A program made the position numbers and the translations under genes. Shown here in pieces: positions 36,843-44,921 of a stretch of DNA of 64,000 nt; within the stretch, counting starts at the first letter, position 1; each line of letters opens with the position of its first letter. The stretch spans positions 62,001 through 126,000 of the forward strand of contig NZ_JAFFOB010000018.1 of assembly GCF_016918935.1 (NCBI RefSeq), written 5' to 3'. A model generated the notes under the pieces. The model did not search any database, was not told the origin of the DNA, and saw only the letters and a list, made by a program, of their open reading frames with translations. This DNA comes from Roseitranquillus sediminis. GTDB lineage: Bacteria > Pseudomonadota > Alphaproteobacteria > Rhodobacterales > Rhodobacteraceae.

Positions 36843-37706
36843 ATGGCGACGGGCACCGACATCAGGACATATTTCGACGGCCGTTGGCACGACGGCGACC
36901 TGCCGGTGATGCGGGCGGCGGACCATGGATCGTGGCTCGGCTCCAGCGTGTTCGACGGCGCGCGCTACTTCGACGGGGTGGCGCCCGACCTCGAGGCGCA
37001 CTGCGCCCGCGTCAACCGTTCGGCCGAGGCGCTGATGATCACGCCCACCGTCGAGACGGACGAGATGGTCGAGATCGTGCGCGAGGGGCTCGATGCGTAC
37101 GCGCCCGACACCGCCGTCTACATCAGGCCGATGTACTGGGCGCTGGAAGGGGGACCGCTGGGCGTTCTGCCGAAGGTGGGCGCCACCGGCTTCGCGATCT
37201 GCCTCGAGGCAATCCCTATGCCGCCGCGCGACCGGGCGACCACACTCGGGACCACGCGCTTCCGCCGCCCGACGCTCGATTGCGCGGTGGTGAACGCCAA
37301 GGCGGGCTGCCTCTATCCGAACAACGCGCGGATGCTGGCCGAGGCGCACGCCAAGGGCTTCGGCAACGCCCTGGTGGCGGACGCCTTGGGCAACGTCGCC
37401 GAGAGCGCCACCTCCAACGTCTTCATCGTCAAGGACGGCGAGGTCTTCACGCCAGTTCCGAACGGCACCTTTCTCGCCGGCATCACCCGCGCCCGCCACA
37501 TCGCCAACCTCCGGGCGGACGGCGTGGCGGTGCACGAGACGGTGCTGACCTTCGACGACGTGCGCGCAGCGGACGAGGTGTTCCTGTCGGGCAACATGGC
37601 CAAGGTGACGCCGGTGACGGAGTTCGAGGGCACGCACTTCCAGGTTGGCCCCCTCACCCGCCGCGCGACTGAACTCTACTGGGACTGGGCGCACTCCAAC
37701 GGCTGA
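36843..37706 (+). CDS. Class IV PLP aminotransferase (branched-chain aminotransferase-like)
   Basis: A 287-residue fold-type IV transaminase, most like IlvE, which transfers amino groups between Leu/Ile/Val and 2-oxoglutarate. Lys153 (in NAKAGCLYPNN) should bind PLP; GNVAESATSNVFIVKDGEV and LAGITRARHIANL supply phosphate and cofactor contacts. Start MATGTDIRTYFDGRWHDGD is family-like. D-amino-acid transaminase or ADC lyase are less likely. The ribosome site is partly inside a hairpin. Confidence 0.88.
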   Translation: MATGTDIRTYFDGRWHDGDLPVMRAADHGSWLGSSVFDGARYFDGVAPDLEAHCARVNRSAEALMITPTVETDEMVEIVREGLDAYAPDTAVYIRPMYWALEGGPLGVLPKVGATGFAICLEAIPMPPRDRATTLGTTRFRRPTLDCAVVNAKAGCLYPNNARMLAEAHAKGFGNALVADALGNVAESATSNVFIVKDGEVFTPVPNGTFLAGITRARHIANLRADGVAVHETVLTFDDVRAADEVFLSGNMAKVTPVTEFEGTHFQVGPLTRRATELYWDWAHSNG

Positions 37707-37755
37707 CTTGCCGCGTCGGCGGGCCTCCGCCATGATCCGACGGCAGGGGGGTTAC

Positions 37756-38211
37756 ATGCGCAAGTTCCTGGTCGTCCTCGACGACACCCGCGAGTGCCTG
37801 AACGCGATGCGGTTCGCCGCGATGCGCGCGGAAAAGACCGGCGGCGGCGTGCAGGTGCTGTCGATCATCCCGCCCGAGGAGTTCAACCACTGGCTCGGCG
37901 TCGGCGAGATCATGCGGGAGGAGGCGCGCGACCGGATCCGCGCCCACTTCGAGGTCTTTGCCAAGTGGATGCGCGACCGCCACAAGGTCGATCCCGAGCT
38001 GGTGATCCGCGAGGGCGAGGCGGTACCGCAGATCCTCGCTCAGATCCGCGAAGCGCCGGAGGTGGGCGTGCTAGTCCTCGGCGCCGGCTCCGAGAACTCT
38101 GGCCCCGGTCCGCTCGTCTCGCAGCTCACGCGGATGGCGGGCACGCTGCCGGTGCCGGTGACGGTCGTGCCCGGAGGGATGTCCAAGGAGGAGCTCGAGG
38201 CGGTCTGCTGA
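37756..38211 (+). CDS. Universal stress protein (UspA family)
   Basis: A 151-residue cytoplasmic stress protein. The fold starts KFLVVLDDTRECLNAMRFAA and has a C-terminal nucleotide-like loop VLVLGAGSENSGPGPLVSQL followed by PVPVTVVPGGMSKEEL. The G-2x-G-9x-G(S/T) ATP motif is only partly kept (GAGSENSGPGP), so ATP binding is uncertain. It sits just upstream of nfuA, a pairing recurrent in Rhodobacterales. Confidence 0.9.
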   Translation: MRKFLVVLDDTRECLNAMRFAAMRAEKTGGGVQVLSIIPPEEFNHWLGVGEIMREEARDRIRAHFEVFAKWMRDRHKVDPELVIREGEAVPQILAQIREAPEVGVLVLGAGSENSGPGPLVSQLTRMAGTLPVPVTVVPGGMSKEELEAVC

Positions 38212-38220
38212 GGCCAGTCC

Positions 38221-38265
38221 GCGTATGCACGTCGTATGTACGCGATGTGCATGCGGGTCATACGC
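38221..38265. repeat. Nested dyad between usp and nfuA
   Basis: GCGTATG (38221-38227) and its perfect complement CATACGC (38259-38265) enclose a second pair, TGCAC (38226-38230) and GTGCA (38247-38251), and a central GTATGTAC. The outer and inner pairings are partly exclusive, so two folds are possible. No T-run follows. May be an operator or transcript-end structure of usp. Confidence 0.5.
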
Positions 38266-38289
38266 CCGATCCGCGCCGCTTCGCCCCAG

Positions 38290-38306
38290 TTTGGAATCGT
38301 TCCAGA
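38290..38306. promoter_or_regulatory. Irr-box-like dyad upstream of nfuA
   Basis: TTTGGAA-TCG-TTCCAGA, matching the pattern of the alphaproteobacterial iron control element (TTTAGAA-nnn-TTCTAAA) with transitions, and placed four bases before the -35. Suggests control of the Fe-S gene nfuA by the iron regulator Irr; assignment is by motif likeness only. Confidence 0.5.
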
Positions 38307-38309
38307 TTC

Positions 38310-38338
38310 TTGACAGGGCGCCCGCGACCCCGCATATC
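38310..38338 (+). promoter_or_regulatory. Sigma-70 promoter of nfuA
   Basis: Perfect -35 TTGACA (38310-38315), 17-base spacer, -10 CATATC (38333-38338). Transcription would start about 18 bases before the nfuA ATG at 38363, which has GGAGGTGG upstream. Confidence 0.65.
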
Positions 38339-38362
38339 GCAAGGCATCCAGGAGGTGGTCAG

Positions 38363-38926
38363 ATGTTCATCCAGACCGAGTCGACCCCGAATCCCGCGAC
38401 GCTGAAGTTCCTGCCCGGACAGTCGGTCCTGGACAGCGGCACAGCGGATTTCGCGACGCCCGAAGCGGCCGTCGCCTCGCCCCTCGCCGCGCGCATCTTC
38501 GCCGTGCGGGGCGTGAGCGGCGTGTTCTTCGGCAACGACTTCGTGACCGTCACCAAGGAGCAGGGCGTCGAGTGGGACCACGTCAAGCCGGCGGTCCTCG
38601 GCGCGATCATGGAGCACTACCAGTCCGGCCAGCCGGTGATGTCGGGCGGTGCCGAGACCTCGCCCGGCCACGCCGAGCATGAGGGGCCGGACGCGGAGAT
38701 CGTTAACCAGATCAAGGAGTTGCTCGACACGCGCGTGCGCCCGGCTGTGGCGCAGGACGGCGGCGACATCACCTTCCACGGCTTCGACCGGGGCGTGGTC
38801 TACCTGCACATGCAGGGCGCCTGCGCCGGCTGCCCGTCCTCGACCCTGACGCTCAAGATGGGGATCGAGAACCTGCTCAGACACTACATTCCCGAGGTGA
38901 TCGAGGTCCGGCCCGTCGCCGCCTGA
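38363..38926 (+). CDS. nfuA: NfuA-type Fe-S cluster carrier
   Basis: Carries and delivers [4Fe-4S] clusters to target proteins. The 187-residue protein has the Nfu N-domain (FIQTESTPNPATLKFLPGQS, VRGVSGVFFGNDFVTVTKE) and the C-terminal NifU-like domain with VAQDGGDITFHGFDRGVVYL and the cluster cysteines in GACAGCPSST. Preceded by a sigma-70 promoter with an Irr-like dyad. It begins a probable nfuA-tsaB-rimI operon. Confidence 0.94.
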   Translation: MFIQTESTPNPATLKFLPGQSVLDSGTADFATPEAAVASPLAARIFAVRGVSGVFFGNDFVTVTKEQGVEWDHVKPAVLGAIMEHYQSGQPVMSGGAETSPGHAEHEGPDAEIVNQIKELLDTRVRPAVAQDGGDITFHGFDRGVVYLHMQGACAGCPSSTLTLKMGIENLLRHYIPEVIEVRPVAA

Positions 38927-38931
38927 CGGCA

Positions 38932-39558
38932 GTGCCTGAACTTATCCTCGCCTTCGACACGTCGGCCGCGCACTGCGCGGCCGCTCTGCTTTCGGACGGC
39001 AACATCGTGGCGGATCGGCTGGAGCCCATGTCGCGCGGGCAGGCCGAGCGCCTTTTTCCGCTTCTCGAGGAGCTCCTGCAGAGCCAGTCGGTCGGCTGGA
39101 GCGACCTGGACGCGCTCGCGGTCGGCACCGGCCCCGGCAACTTCACCGGCCTCCGCATCGCGGTCGCCGCAGCACGCGGCCTCGCCCTCTCGCTCGGACA
39201 GCCTGCCATCGGCGTCGACGGCTTCGAGGCGCGGGCCTTCGGTGAGGATGGTCCGGCTCTCGTCGCCGTCCCTGCCCCTCGCGATGCCGTCCACGCCCGC
39301 CCCCACGGAAGCGGCCTGTCCGACGATGTGCTGACGCTGACCGCAGAGGAAGCGCTGTCGCTCGCCCTGCGCGAGGGATTGCGTCCGCTCGGCGAGGTTC
39401 TGGGCGTTCCGCCGGCGCAGCCGCTCGCGCACGGGATCGCGCTCGTCGCCAGACGCCGCCTGCGCTCCGGCGCGGTGCGGCCGCGCCCCGCCCCGCTCTA
39501 CGTCCGACCGGCCGACGCTGCGCCATCCCGAGTGGCCATGCCCCGCCTGCTGCCGTGA
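38932..39558 (+). CDS. tsaB: tRNA N6-threonylcarbamoyladenosine protein TsaB
   Basis: Partner of TsaD and TsaE in making t6A37 of ANN-reading tRNAs. The 208-residue ASKHA-fold protein starts LILAFDTSAAHCAAALLSDG and has RLFPLLEELL and the hallmark VGTGPGNFTGLRIAVAAARG. The C-terminal region is short and Pro/Arg-rich (RPRPAPLYVRPADAAPS), as usual for TsaB, which lacks the TsaD metal site. The GTG start lies five bases after the nfuA stop; the stop overlaps rimI by four bases. Confidence 0.94.
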   Translation: MPELILAFDTSAAHCAAALLSDGNIVADRLEPMSRGQAERLFPLLEELLQSQSVGWSDLDALAVGTGPGNFTGLRIAVAAARGLALSLGQPAIGVDGFEARAFGEDGPALVAVPAPRDAVHARPHGSGLSDDVLTLTAEEALSLALREGLRPLGEVLGVPPAQPLAHGIALVARRRLRSGAVRPRPAPLYVRPADAAPSRVAMPRLLP

Positions 39559-39962
39559 CGCCCGCTGCGCTGGCGGCCCTGCATGCCCGGTCGATCCGCA
39601 AGCCACGTCCCTGGACGGAGACGGAGTTCGCGTCACTGTTGGCATCGCCGCATGTGTTCCTGATCGGTGGTGCCACGGCCTTCGCACTGGGTCGCACCGC
39701 TGCCGACGAGGCCGAGCTGCTGACTCTGGTCACTGCTCCCGAGTACCGCCGGCAGGGCCTCGCCCGCCGGTGCCTCGCCGCCTTCGAAGCCGAGGCAGCA
39801 CAGCGCGGCGCGACGGTGTCTCTCCTGGAAGTGGCGGCCGACAACCATGCCGCGTGCGATCTCTATGCCTCGGCGGGTTATAACGAGGCGGGTCGGCGCC
39901 GCGGCTATTACGACAGCTCGACCGACGCGCTGATACTCCGGAAAAAGATAGCTTCGTCATGA
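39555..39962 (+). CDS. rimI: GNAT N-acetyltransferase RimI-like
   Basis: A 135-residue GNAT enzyme; RimI acetylates the N-terminus of ribosomal protein S18. The acetyl-CoA loop is EYRRQGLARRCLAAFEAEA, followed by LEVAADNHAACDLYASAGYN and RRGYYDSSTDALIL, which is the RimI-type end. GTG start with GTGA overlap to tsaB. Its substrate could differ from S18, but the tsaB-rimI neighbourhood supports the call. Confidence 0.9.
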   Translation: MTPAALAALHARSIRKPRPWTETEFASLLASPHVFLIGGATAFALGRTAADEAELLTLVTAPEYRRQGLARRCLAAFEAEAAQRGATVSLLEVAADNHAACDLYASAGYNEAGRRRGYYDSSTDALILRKKIASS

Positions 39963-40027
39963 CCTTGCGAGGCGATGCAACAGGCGCGCGCTAACGCCGC
40001 GGCATCCGCCTCAGCCAGAAATAGCTA

Positions 40028-40057
40028 TTGACCCGTTTCCGGGGCTGCGGCCTTAAT
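40028..40057 (+). promoter_or_regulatory. Candidate promoter of the BMP transporter operon
   Basis: TTGACC (40028-40033), 18-base spacer, CTTAAT (40052-40057), about 90 bases before the substrate-binding protein start. The leader between is GC-rich with short inverted repeats but no riboswitch I recognise. Confidence 0.4.
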
Positions 40058-40146
40058 TGCCTCGATCCGTCGCGCGCTTTGCGCGTCGGGCGACCGTGCC
40101 GCAAACGGGCGTCGCGCGGTCGGAACAACGACCAGGGAGTTTCGGA

Positions 40147-41148
40147 ATGAGTTCCATGCAGAGACTGCTCGGCGCTGCCGCCGTCACGGCGATGTCCGCA
40201 GCCGTCGCATCGGCCGAGCCGGCCATCATCTTCGACCTCGGCGGCAAGTTCGACAAGTCGTTCAACGAGGCTGCCTACACCGGCGCCGAGCGCTGGGCGG
40301 AGGAGACCGGCGGGAGCTACCGGGAGATCGAGCTGACGAGCGAGGCGCAGCGCGAGCAGGCCCTGCGCCGCATGGCCGAGAGCGGCGCGAACCCCGTCGT
40401 GACCGCCGGCTTCGCCTATCAGTCGGTCATGGATCAGGTCTCGCCAGAATACCCCGACACTGACTTCGTGGTCATCGATACCGTCGTCGACCAGCCGAAC
40501 GTGCGGTCCTACATCTTCTCCGAGCACGAGGGCAGCTATCTCGTCGGAATGCTGGCGGCGATGGCGTCGGAGAGCGGAACCGTCGGCTTCGTCGGCGGCA
40601 TGGACGTGCCGCTGATCCGCAAGTTCGCCTGCGGCTATGTGCAGGGCGTCAAGGCGGTGAACCCGGACGCGACGGTGATCCAGAACATGACCGGCACTAC
40701 TCCCGCCGCGTGGAACGACCAGACCCGCGGCGCCGAACTGACGCGGTCGCAGGCGAGCCAGGGTGCCGACGTCGTCTTCCACGCCGCCGGCGGGACCGGG
40801 ATCGGGGTCCTTCAGGCGGCTGCCGACGAGGGTATCCTCGGGATCGGCGTCGACAGCAACCAGAACTACCTGCACCCCGGCTCGGTTCTGACGTCGATGG
40901 TCAAGCGCGTGGACAACGCCGTCTACGACGCCTTCGTCGACGGCACCGACGGCGACGATCAGTTCGAGACCGGACTCATGGTCCTGGGACTCGAGGAAGA
41001 GGGCGTGGGCTACGCCGTGGACGAGCACAACCAGGACCTCATCACGGACGAGATGCGCGCTTCGGTCGAGCAGGCGCGGCAGCAGATCATTTCGGGCGAG
41101 ATCGAGGTGCACGATTACTCGACCGACGACAACTGCTCCACCAGCTGA
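40147..41148 (+). CDS. BMP-family nucleoside/purine-type ABC substrate-binding protein
   Basis: A 333-residue periplasmic binding protein. Signal peptide SSMQRLLGAAAVTAMSAAVA with cleavage near ASA-EPA, then IIFDLGGKFDKSFNEAAYTG, the BMP (PnrA-like) signature. Further blocks are EHEGSYLVGMLAAM, VGFVGGMDVPLIRKFACGYV and VDSNQNYLHPGSVLTSMVKR. PnrA-like BMP proteins bind purine nucleosides. First gene of a four-gene importer operon. It is not a lipoprotein here, unlike in Gram-positive relatives. Confidence 0.92.
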   Translation: MSSMQRLLGAAAVTAMSAAVASAEPAIIFDLGGKFDKSFNEAAYTGAERWAEETGGSYREIELTSEAQREQALRRMAESGANPVVTAGFAYQSVMDQVSPEYPDTDFVVIDTVVDQPNVRSYIFSEHEGSYLVGMLAAMASESGTVGFVGGMDVPLIRKFACGYVQGVKAVNPDATVIQNMTGTTPAAWNDQTRGAELTRSQASQGADVVFHAAGGTGIGVLQAAADEGILGIGVDSNQNYLHPGSVLTSMVKRVDNAVYDAFVDGTDGDDQFETGLMVLGLEEEGVGYAVDEHNQDLITDEMRASVEQARQQIISGEIEVHDYSTDDNCSTS

Positions 41149-41152
41149 CGGC

Positions 41153-42787
41153 TTGACGGGCACCAGCAGAACGGGGCGGCCAGAGGTCGCCCCATCGCCT
41201 GAAGCGGGCGCGCCTCCGGCGATTGAGCTGAGGGGCATCTCGAAGGCGTTCGGTAAGGTCCAGGCCAACAAGAACATCTCGATCCGGGTGATGCCGGGCA
41301 CCATCCACGGCATCATCGGCGAGAACGGCGCCGGCAAGTCGACGCTGATGTCGATCCTCTACGGCTTCTACCGCGCCGATGCGGGCGAGATCTGGATCGA
41401 CGGCACGAGGACCGACATCCCCGACAGCCAGGCAGCGATTCGCGCCGGGATCGGCATGGTCTTCCAGCACTTCAAGCTGGTCGAGAACTTCACGGTGCTG
41501 GAAAACGTCGTCCTCGGAGCCGAGGACGGAATGCTCCTGCGCCCGTCGCTGGCGAAGGCGCGGCGCATCCTCAAGCAGCTCTCGGAGGAATACGAGCTGA
41601 ACGTCGACCCCGACGCGAAGATTGAGGACATCGGCGTCGGCGCGCAGCAACGGGTCGAGATCCTCAAGGCACTCTACCGCAATGCGCGCATCCTGATCCT
41701 CGACGAGCCCACCGGCGTGCTGACGCCCTCCGAGGCGGACCACCTCTTCCGCATCCTCGACGGCCTGCGCCGCGAGGGAAAGACGATCATCCTGATCACC
41801 CACAAGCTGCGCGAGATCATGGAGGCGACCGACACCGTCAGCGTCATGCGCCGCGGCGAAATGACCGCTACCGTCAAGACCTCCGAGACGAGCCCCGAGC
41901 AGCTGGCCGAGCTGATGGTGGGCCGCAAGGTACTGCTGCGGGTCGAGAAGTCCCCCGCCCGGCCCGGACCTGTCGTGCTCGAGGTCCGCGACCTGCGCGT
42001 GACCGACGAGAAGGGCGTGGAGCGCCTGAAGGGCGTCAGCCTCGACGTTCGCGCGGGCGAGATCCTTGGCATTGCCGGGGTGGCGGGCAACGGCCAGTCC
42101 GAGCTGCTCGACGTGCTGGGCGGCATCATGCCGGCGACCGGCACCGTGCGGATGAACGGCGAGGAGATCGACCTGACCGGACGCCGGAGTGACGGTCAGA
42201 CGCGCCGCGCGCAGGGCATCTGCCACGTGCCCGAGGACCGCCAGCGACGCGGCCTGATCATGCAGTTCACTGCTTGGGAAAACGTCGCATTCGGCTATCA
42301 GCGCGACCCCGGCTACAATCGCGGCCCGCTGATGGACAACGACGCGCTCCGCCGCGACACCGAGGGCAAGATGCAGCGCTTCGACGTGCGCCCGGCGAAT
42401 TGCTGGCTCGAGGCGCGCAGCTTCTCGGGCGGCAACCAGCAGAAGATCGTCCTGGCGCGAGAGATCGAGCGCAACCCCGACCTGCTGCTGGTCGGCCAGC
42501 CGACCCGCGGCGTCGACATCGGCGCGATCGAGTTCATCCACCAGCAGATCGTCAACCTGCGGGACGCCGGGAAGGCGATCCTGCTGGTCAGCGTCGAACT
42601 CGACGAGATCCTGGGCCTCTCGGACCGTGTCGCGGTGATGTTCGACGGCCGCATCATGGGCGAGCGCGACGCCTCCGCGACGGACGAGCGCGAGCTGGGC
42701 CTGCTTATGGCGGGCATGTCGGGCGAGGGCTCGCCTGGCCCGGTCGATGGTGCACCCGGACGCGGTCCGCTGGAGCAGCCGGCATGA
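41153..42787 (+). CDS. Nucleoside-type ABC transporter, duplicated ATP-binding protein
   Basis: A 544-residue ATPase with two fused nucleotide-binding domains, like YufO/NupB and the sugar transporter RbsA. The first has Walker A GENGAGKSTLMSILYG and Walker B ILILDEPTGVLTP; the second has the variant Walker A GVAGNGQSELLDVLGG and signature FSGGNQQKIVLAREIERNPD. A degenerate second site is usual in this family. It starts at TTG 41153, five bases after the binding-protein stop. A short Gly/Pro-rich tail ends it. Confidence 0.93.
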   Translation: MTGTSRTGRPEVAPSPEAGAPPAIELRGISKAFGKVQANKNISIRVMPGTIHGIIGENGAGKSTLMSILYGFYRADAGEIWIDGTRTDIPDSQAAIRAGIGMVFQHFKLVENFTVLENVVLGAEDGMLLRPSLAKARRILKQLSEEYELNVDPDAKIEDIGVGAQQRVEILKALYRNARILILDEPTGVLTPSEADHLFRILDGLRREGKTIILITHKLREIMEATDTVSVMRRGEMTATVKTSETSPEQLAELMVGRKVLLRVEKSPARPGPVVLEVRDLRVTDEKGVERLKGVSLDVRAGEILGIAGVAGNGQSELLDVLGGIMPATGTVRMNGEEIDLTGRRSDGQTRRAQGICHVPEDRQRRGLIMQFTAWENVAFGYQRDPGYNRGPLMDNDALRRDTEGKMQRFDVRPANCWLEARSFSGGNQQKIVLAREIERNPDLLLVGQPTRGVDIGAIEFIHQQIVNLRDAGKAILLVSVELDEILGLSDRVAVMFDGRIMGERDASATDERELGLLMAGMSGEGSPGPVDGAPGRGPLEQPA

Positions 42788-42800
42788 CGGGAGCGCGCTG

Positions 42801-43886
42801 ATGCCGAGATGGGCCGACGTCGCGCTGGTGCCGCTGATCAACCTCGTGCTGGCGTTCCTCGTCTCGGGCCTCGTCGTGCTCTACATCGGCGAGAACCCGA
42901 TCGAGGCGCTGGTCATCATGATCCGCGGCGCCGTCGGCTCGGCCTACGGCTGGGGCTATACGCTCTTCTACGCGACGAACTTCATCTTCACCGGTCTCGC
43001 CGTGGCGGTCGCGTTTCATGCGCGCCTCTTCAACATCGGGGGCGAGGGCCAGGCTGCGATCGGCGGCCTCGGCGTCGCCCTCGTCTGCCTCGCGGTGCCG
43101 TGGCCGCACTGGCTGCTGGCGCTGCCTGCGGCCATCGTCGGCGGCGCGGTCTTCGGCGCGGCTTGGGCGGCGATCCCGGCCTACCTGCAGGCGCGGCGCG
43201 GCAGCCACATCGTCATCACGACGATCATGTTCAACTTCATCGCCTCGGCCCTGCTGGTCTACCTGCTCGTCGACGTGCTGAAGGCGCCGGGTCAGATGTC
43301 GCCCGAGACGGCACGTTTCCCCGAGGGCGCGACGCTGCCGAACGCCGGCGTCCTCGCCGCGATCGGCTTGCCCTTCCGCCCCTCAACGCCGCTCAACCTC
43401 GCCTTCCTTCTCGCGATCCTCTGCTGCTGGCTGGTCTGGCTGCTGATCTGGCGCACCCGCCTCGGCTATCAGATCCGCGCCTTCGGCCATTCGGAGCCGG
43501 CGGCGGTCTATGCCGGGATCTCGCCCTTCCGCATCACCATGCTGGCGATGCTGATCTCGGGCGCGCTGGCCGGGCTGATGGCGATCAATTCGGTGATGGG
43601 CGAGGCCGAGCGGCTGGTGCTGGACAGCGTGCAGGGTGCGGGCTTCATCGGCATCGCGGTCGCGCTGATGGGCCGGTCGCACCCGCTCGGCGTGTTCCTC
43701 GCCGCCATCCTCTTCGGCATCCTCTACCAGGGCGGCGCCGAGCTCGAGTTCGAGATGCCGGCGGTCAGCCGCGAGATGATCGTGGTGATCCAGGCGCTGG
43801 TGATCCTCTTCACCGGCGCGCTCGACAACATGGTGCGCCTGCCGGTCGAGCGTTTCTACCTGCACCGACGCACGGGGCACCTGTGA
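42801..43886 (+). CDS. Nucleoside-type ABC transporter permease 1
   Basis: A 361-residue inner-membrane permease of the BPD_transp_2 family (YufP/NupC-like). It has about nine helices; conserved parts include FTGLAVAVAFHARLFNIGGE, GQAAIGGLGVALVCLAVP, RRGSHIVITTIMFNFIASAL and IAVALMGRSHPLGVFLAAIL. The ATG at 42801 lies 13 bases after the ATPase stop. It pairs with the next gene to form the transmembrane channel. Confidence 0.92.
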   Translation: MPRWADVALVPLINLVLAFLVSGLVVLYIGENPIEALVIMIRGAVGSAYGWGYTLFYATNFIFTGLAVAVAFHARLFNIGGEGQAAIGGLGVALVCLAVPWPHWLLALPAAIVGGAVFGAAWAAIPAYLQARRGSHIVITTIMFNFIASALLVYLLVDVLKAPGQMSPETARFPEGATLPNAGVLAAIGLPFRPSTPLNLAFLLAILCCWLVWLLIWRTRLGYQIRAFGHSEPAAVYAGISPFRITMLAMLISGALAGLMAINSVMGEAERLVLDSVQGAGFIGIAVALMGRSHPLGVFLAAILFGILYQGGAELEFEMPAVSREMIVVIQALVILFTGALDNMVRLPVERFYLHRRTGHL

Positions 43887-43910
43887 CGTCGGCCGAAGCG
43901 GAGGTCTGAG

Positions 43911-44876
43911 ATGGACGTAGCCGCGATCCTCCCCCTGCTCGACTCGACTCTGCGGCTGGCGACGCCGCTCCTGCTCGCCTGCCTCGCCGGCCTCTTCAGC
44001 GAGCGTTCGGGCATCTTCGACATCGGGCTCGAAGGCAAGATGCTGATCTCGGCCTTCTTCTCGGCGGCGACCGCGGCGATCACTGGCTCCGTCTGGCTGG
44101 GGCTGATGGCGGGCGTGGCCGGGGCGCTGGCGTTCTCGCTGATCCACGGCCTCGCGTCGATCACGTTCCGCGGCAACCAGCTGATCTCCGGCGTTGCGAT
44201 CAATTTCCTGGCGAGCGGTCTGACGGTGCTGATCGCGCAGGACTGGTTCAGCTCCGGTGGCCGCACCCCCGCATTGGCCGGACCCGCGCGGTTCTCGGCC
44301 ATCGACCTGCCCTTCGCCGACGCGCTGCGCGATGTGCCGGTTCTCGGGCCGATCTACCACGACCTGGTCTCCGGCCACACGATCCTAGTCTACGTCGCCC
44401 TGCTGGCGGTGCCAGTGACGTGGTACGTCCTCTTCCGCACGCGCTATGGCCTGAGGCTGCGCGCCGTAGGCGAGAACCCGGCCGCCGTCGACACCGCGGG
44501 AATCAGCGTCACCGGTCTGCGCTACTCCGCCGTCCTGATCTGCGGGCTGCTGACCGGCCTCGCGGGCGCCTACCTTGCCACCGGCCTCAACGCAGGCTTC
44601 GGGCGCGAGATGACGGCGGGGCGCGGCTATATCGCCCTCGCCGCGCTGATCTTCGCCAAGTGGCGGCCTTGGTACGCACTGATGGCGACCCTGCTCTTCG
44701 GCCTGCTCGAGGCGGTGGCGATCCGCTACCAGACGGTCGATCTGCTGGGCGTCACCATCCCCGGCCCCTTCATGCAGGCCCTGCCCTACATCCTCACGGT
44801 CGTGATCCTGGCAGGCTTCGTCGGCCGCGCCATTCCGCCCCGTGCCGGCGGCGCGCCCTATGTGAAGGAGCGTTAG
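43911..44876 (+). CDS. Nucleoside-type ABC transporter permease 2
   Basis: A 321-residue permease (YufQ-like). Key stretches are LLACLAGLFSERSGIFDIGL, EGKMLISAFFSAATAAITGS, FRGNQLISGVAINFLASGL and GRGYIALAALIFAKWRPWYA, the last being the ATPase-contacting loop. GGAGGTCTGAG precedes the ATG. Completes the binding protein-ATPase-permease-permease set, so the importer looks functional. Neighbouring purine enzymes (xdh, guaD) common in related genomes are absent here. Confidence 0.92.
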   Translation: MDVAAILPLLDSTLRLATPLLLACLAGLFSERSGIFDIGLEGKMLISAFFSAATAAITGSVWLGLMAGVAGALAFSLIHGLASITFRGNQLISGVAINFLASGLTVLIAQDWFSSGGRTPALAGPARFSAIDLPFADALRDVPVLGPIYHDLVSGHTILVYVALLAVPVTWYVLFRTRYGLRLRAVGENPAAVDTAGISVTGLRYSAVLICGLLTGLAGAYLATGLNAGFGREMTAGRGYIALAALIFAKWRPWYALMATLLFGLLEAVAIRYQTVDLLGVTIPGPFMQALPYILTVVILAGFVGRAIPPRAGGAPYVKER

Positions 44877-44921
44877 CAGCACGGCTGGACGAGCGCTGTC
44901 GAAGGGGCGTAACGCAGGCGC

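Noticed and set aside
39963-40146. Purine riboswitch ahead of the BMP transporter
   Set aside because: No conserved purine-riboswitch junction was recognisable; the leader has only short GC inverted repeats.
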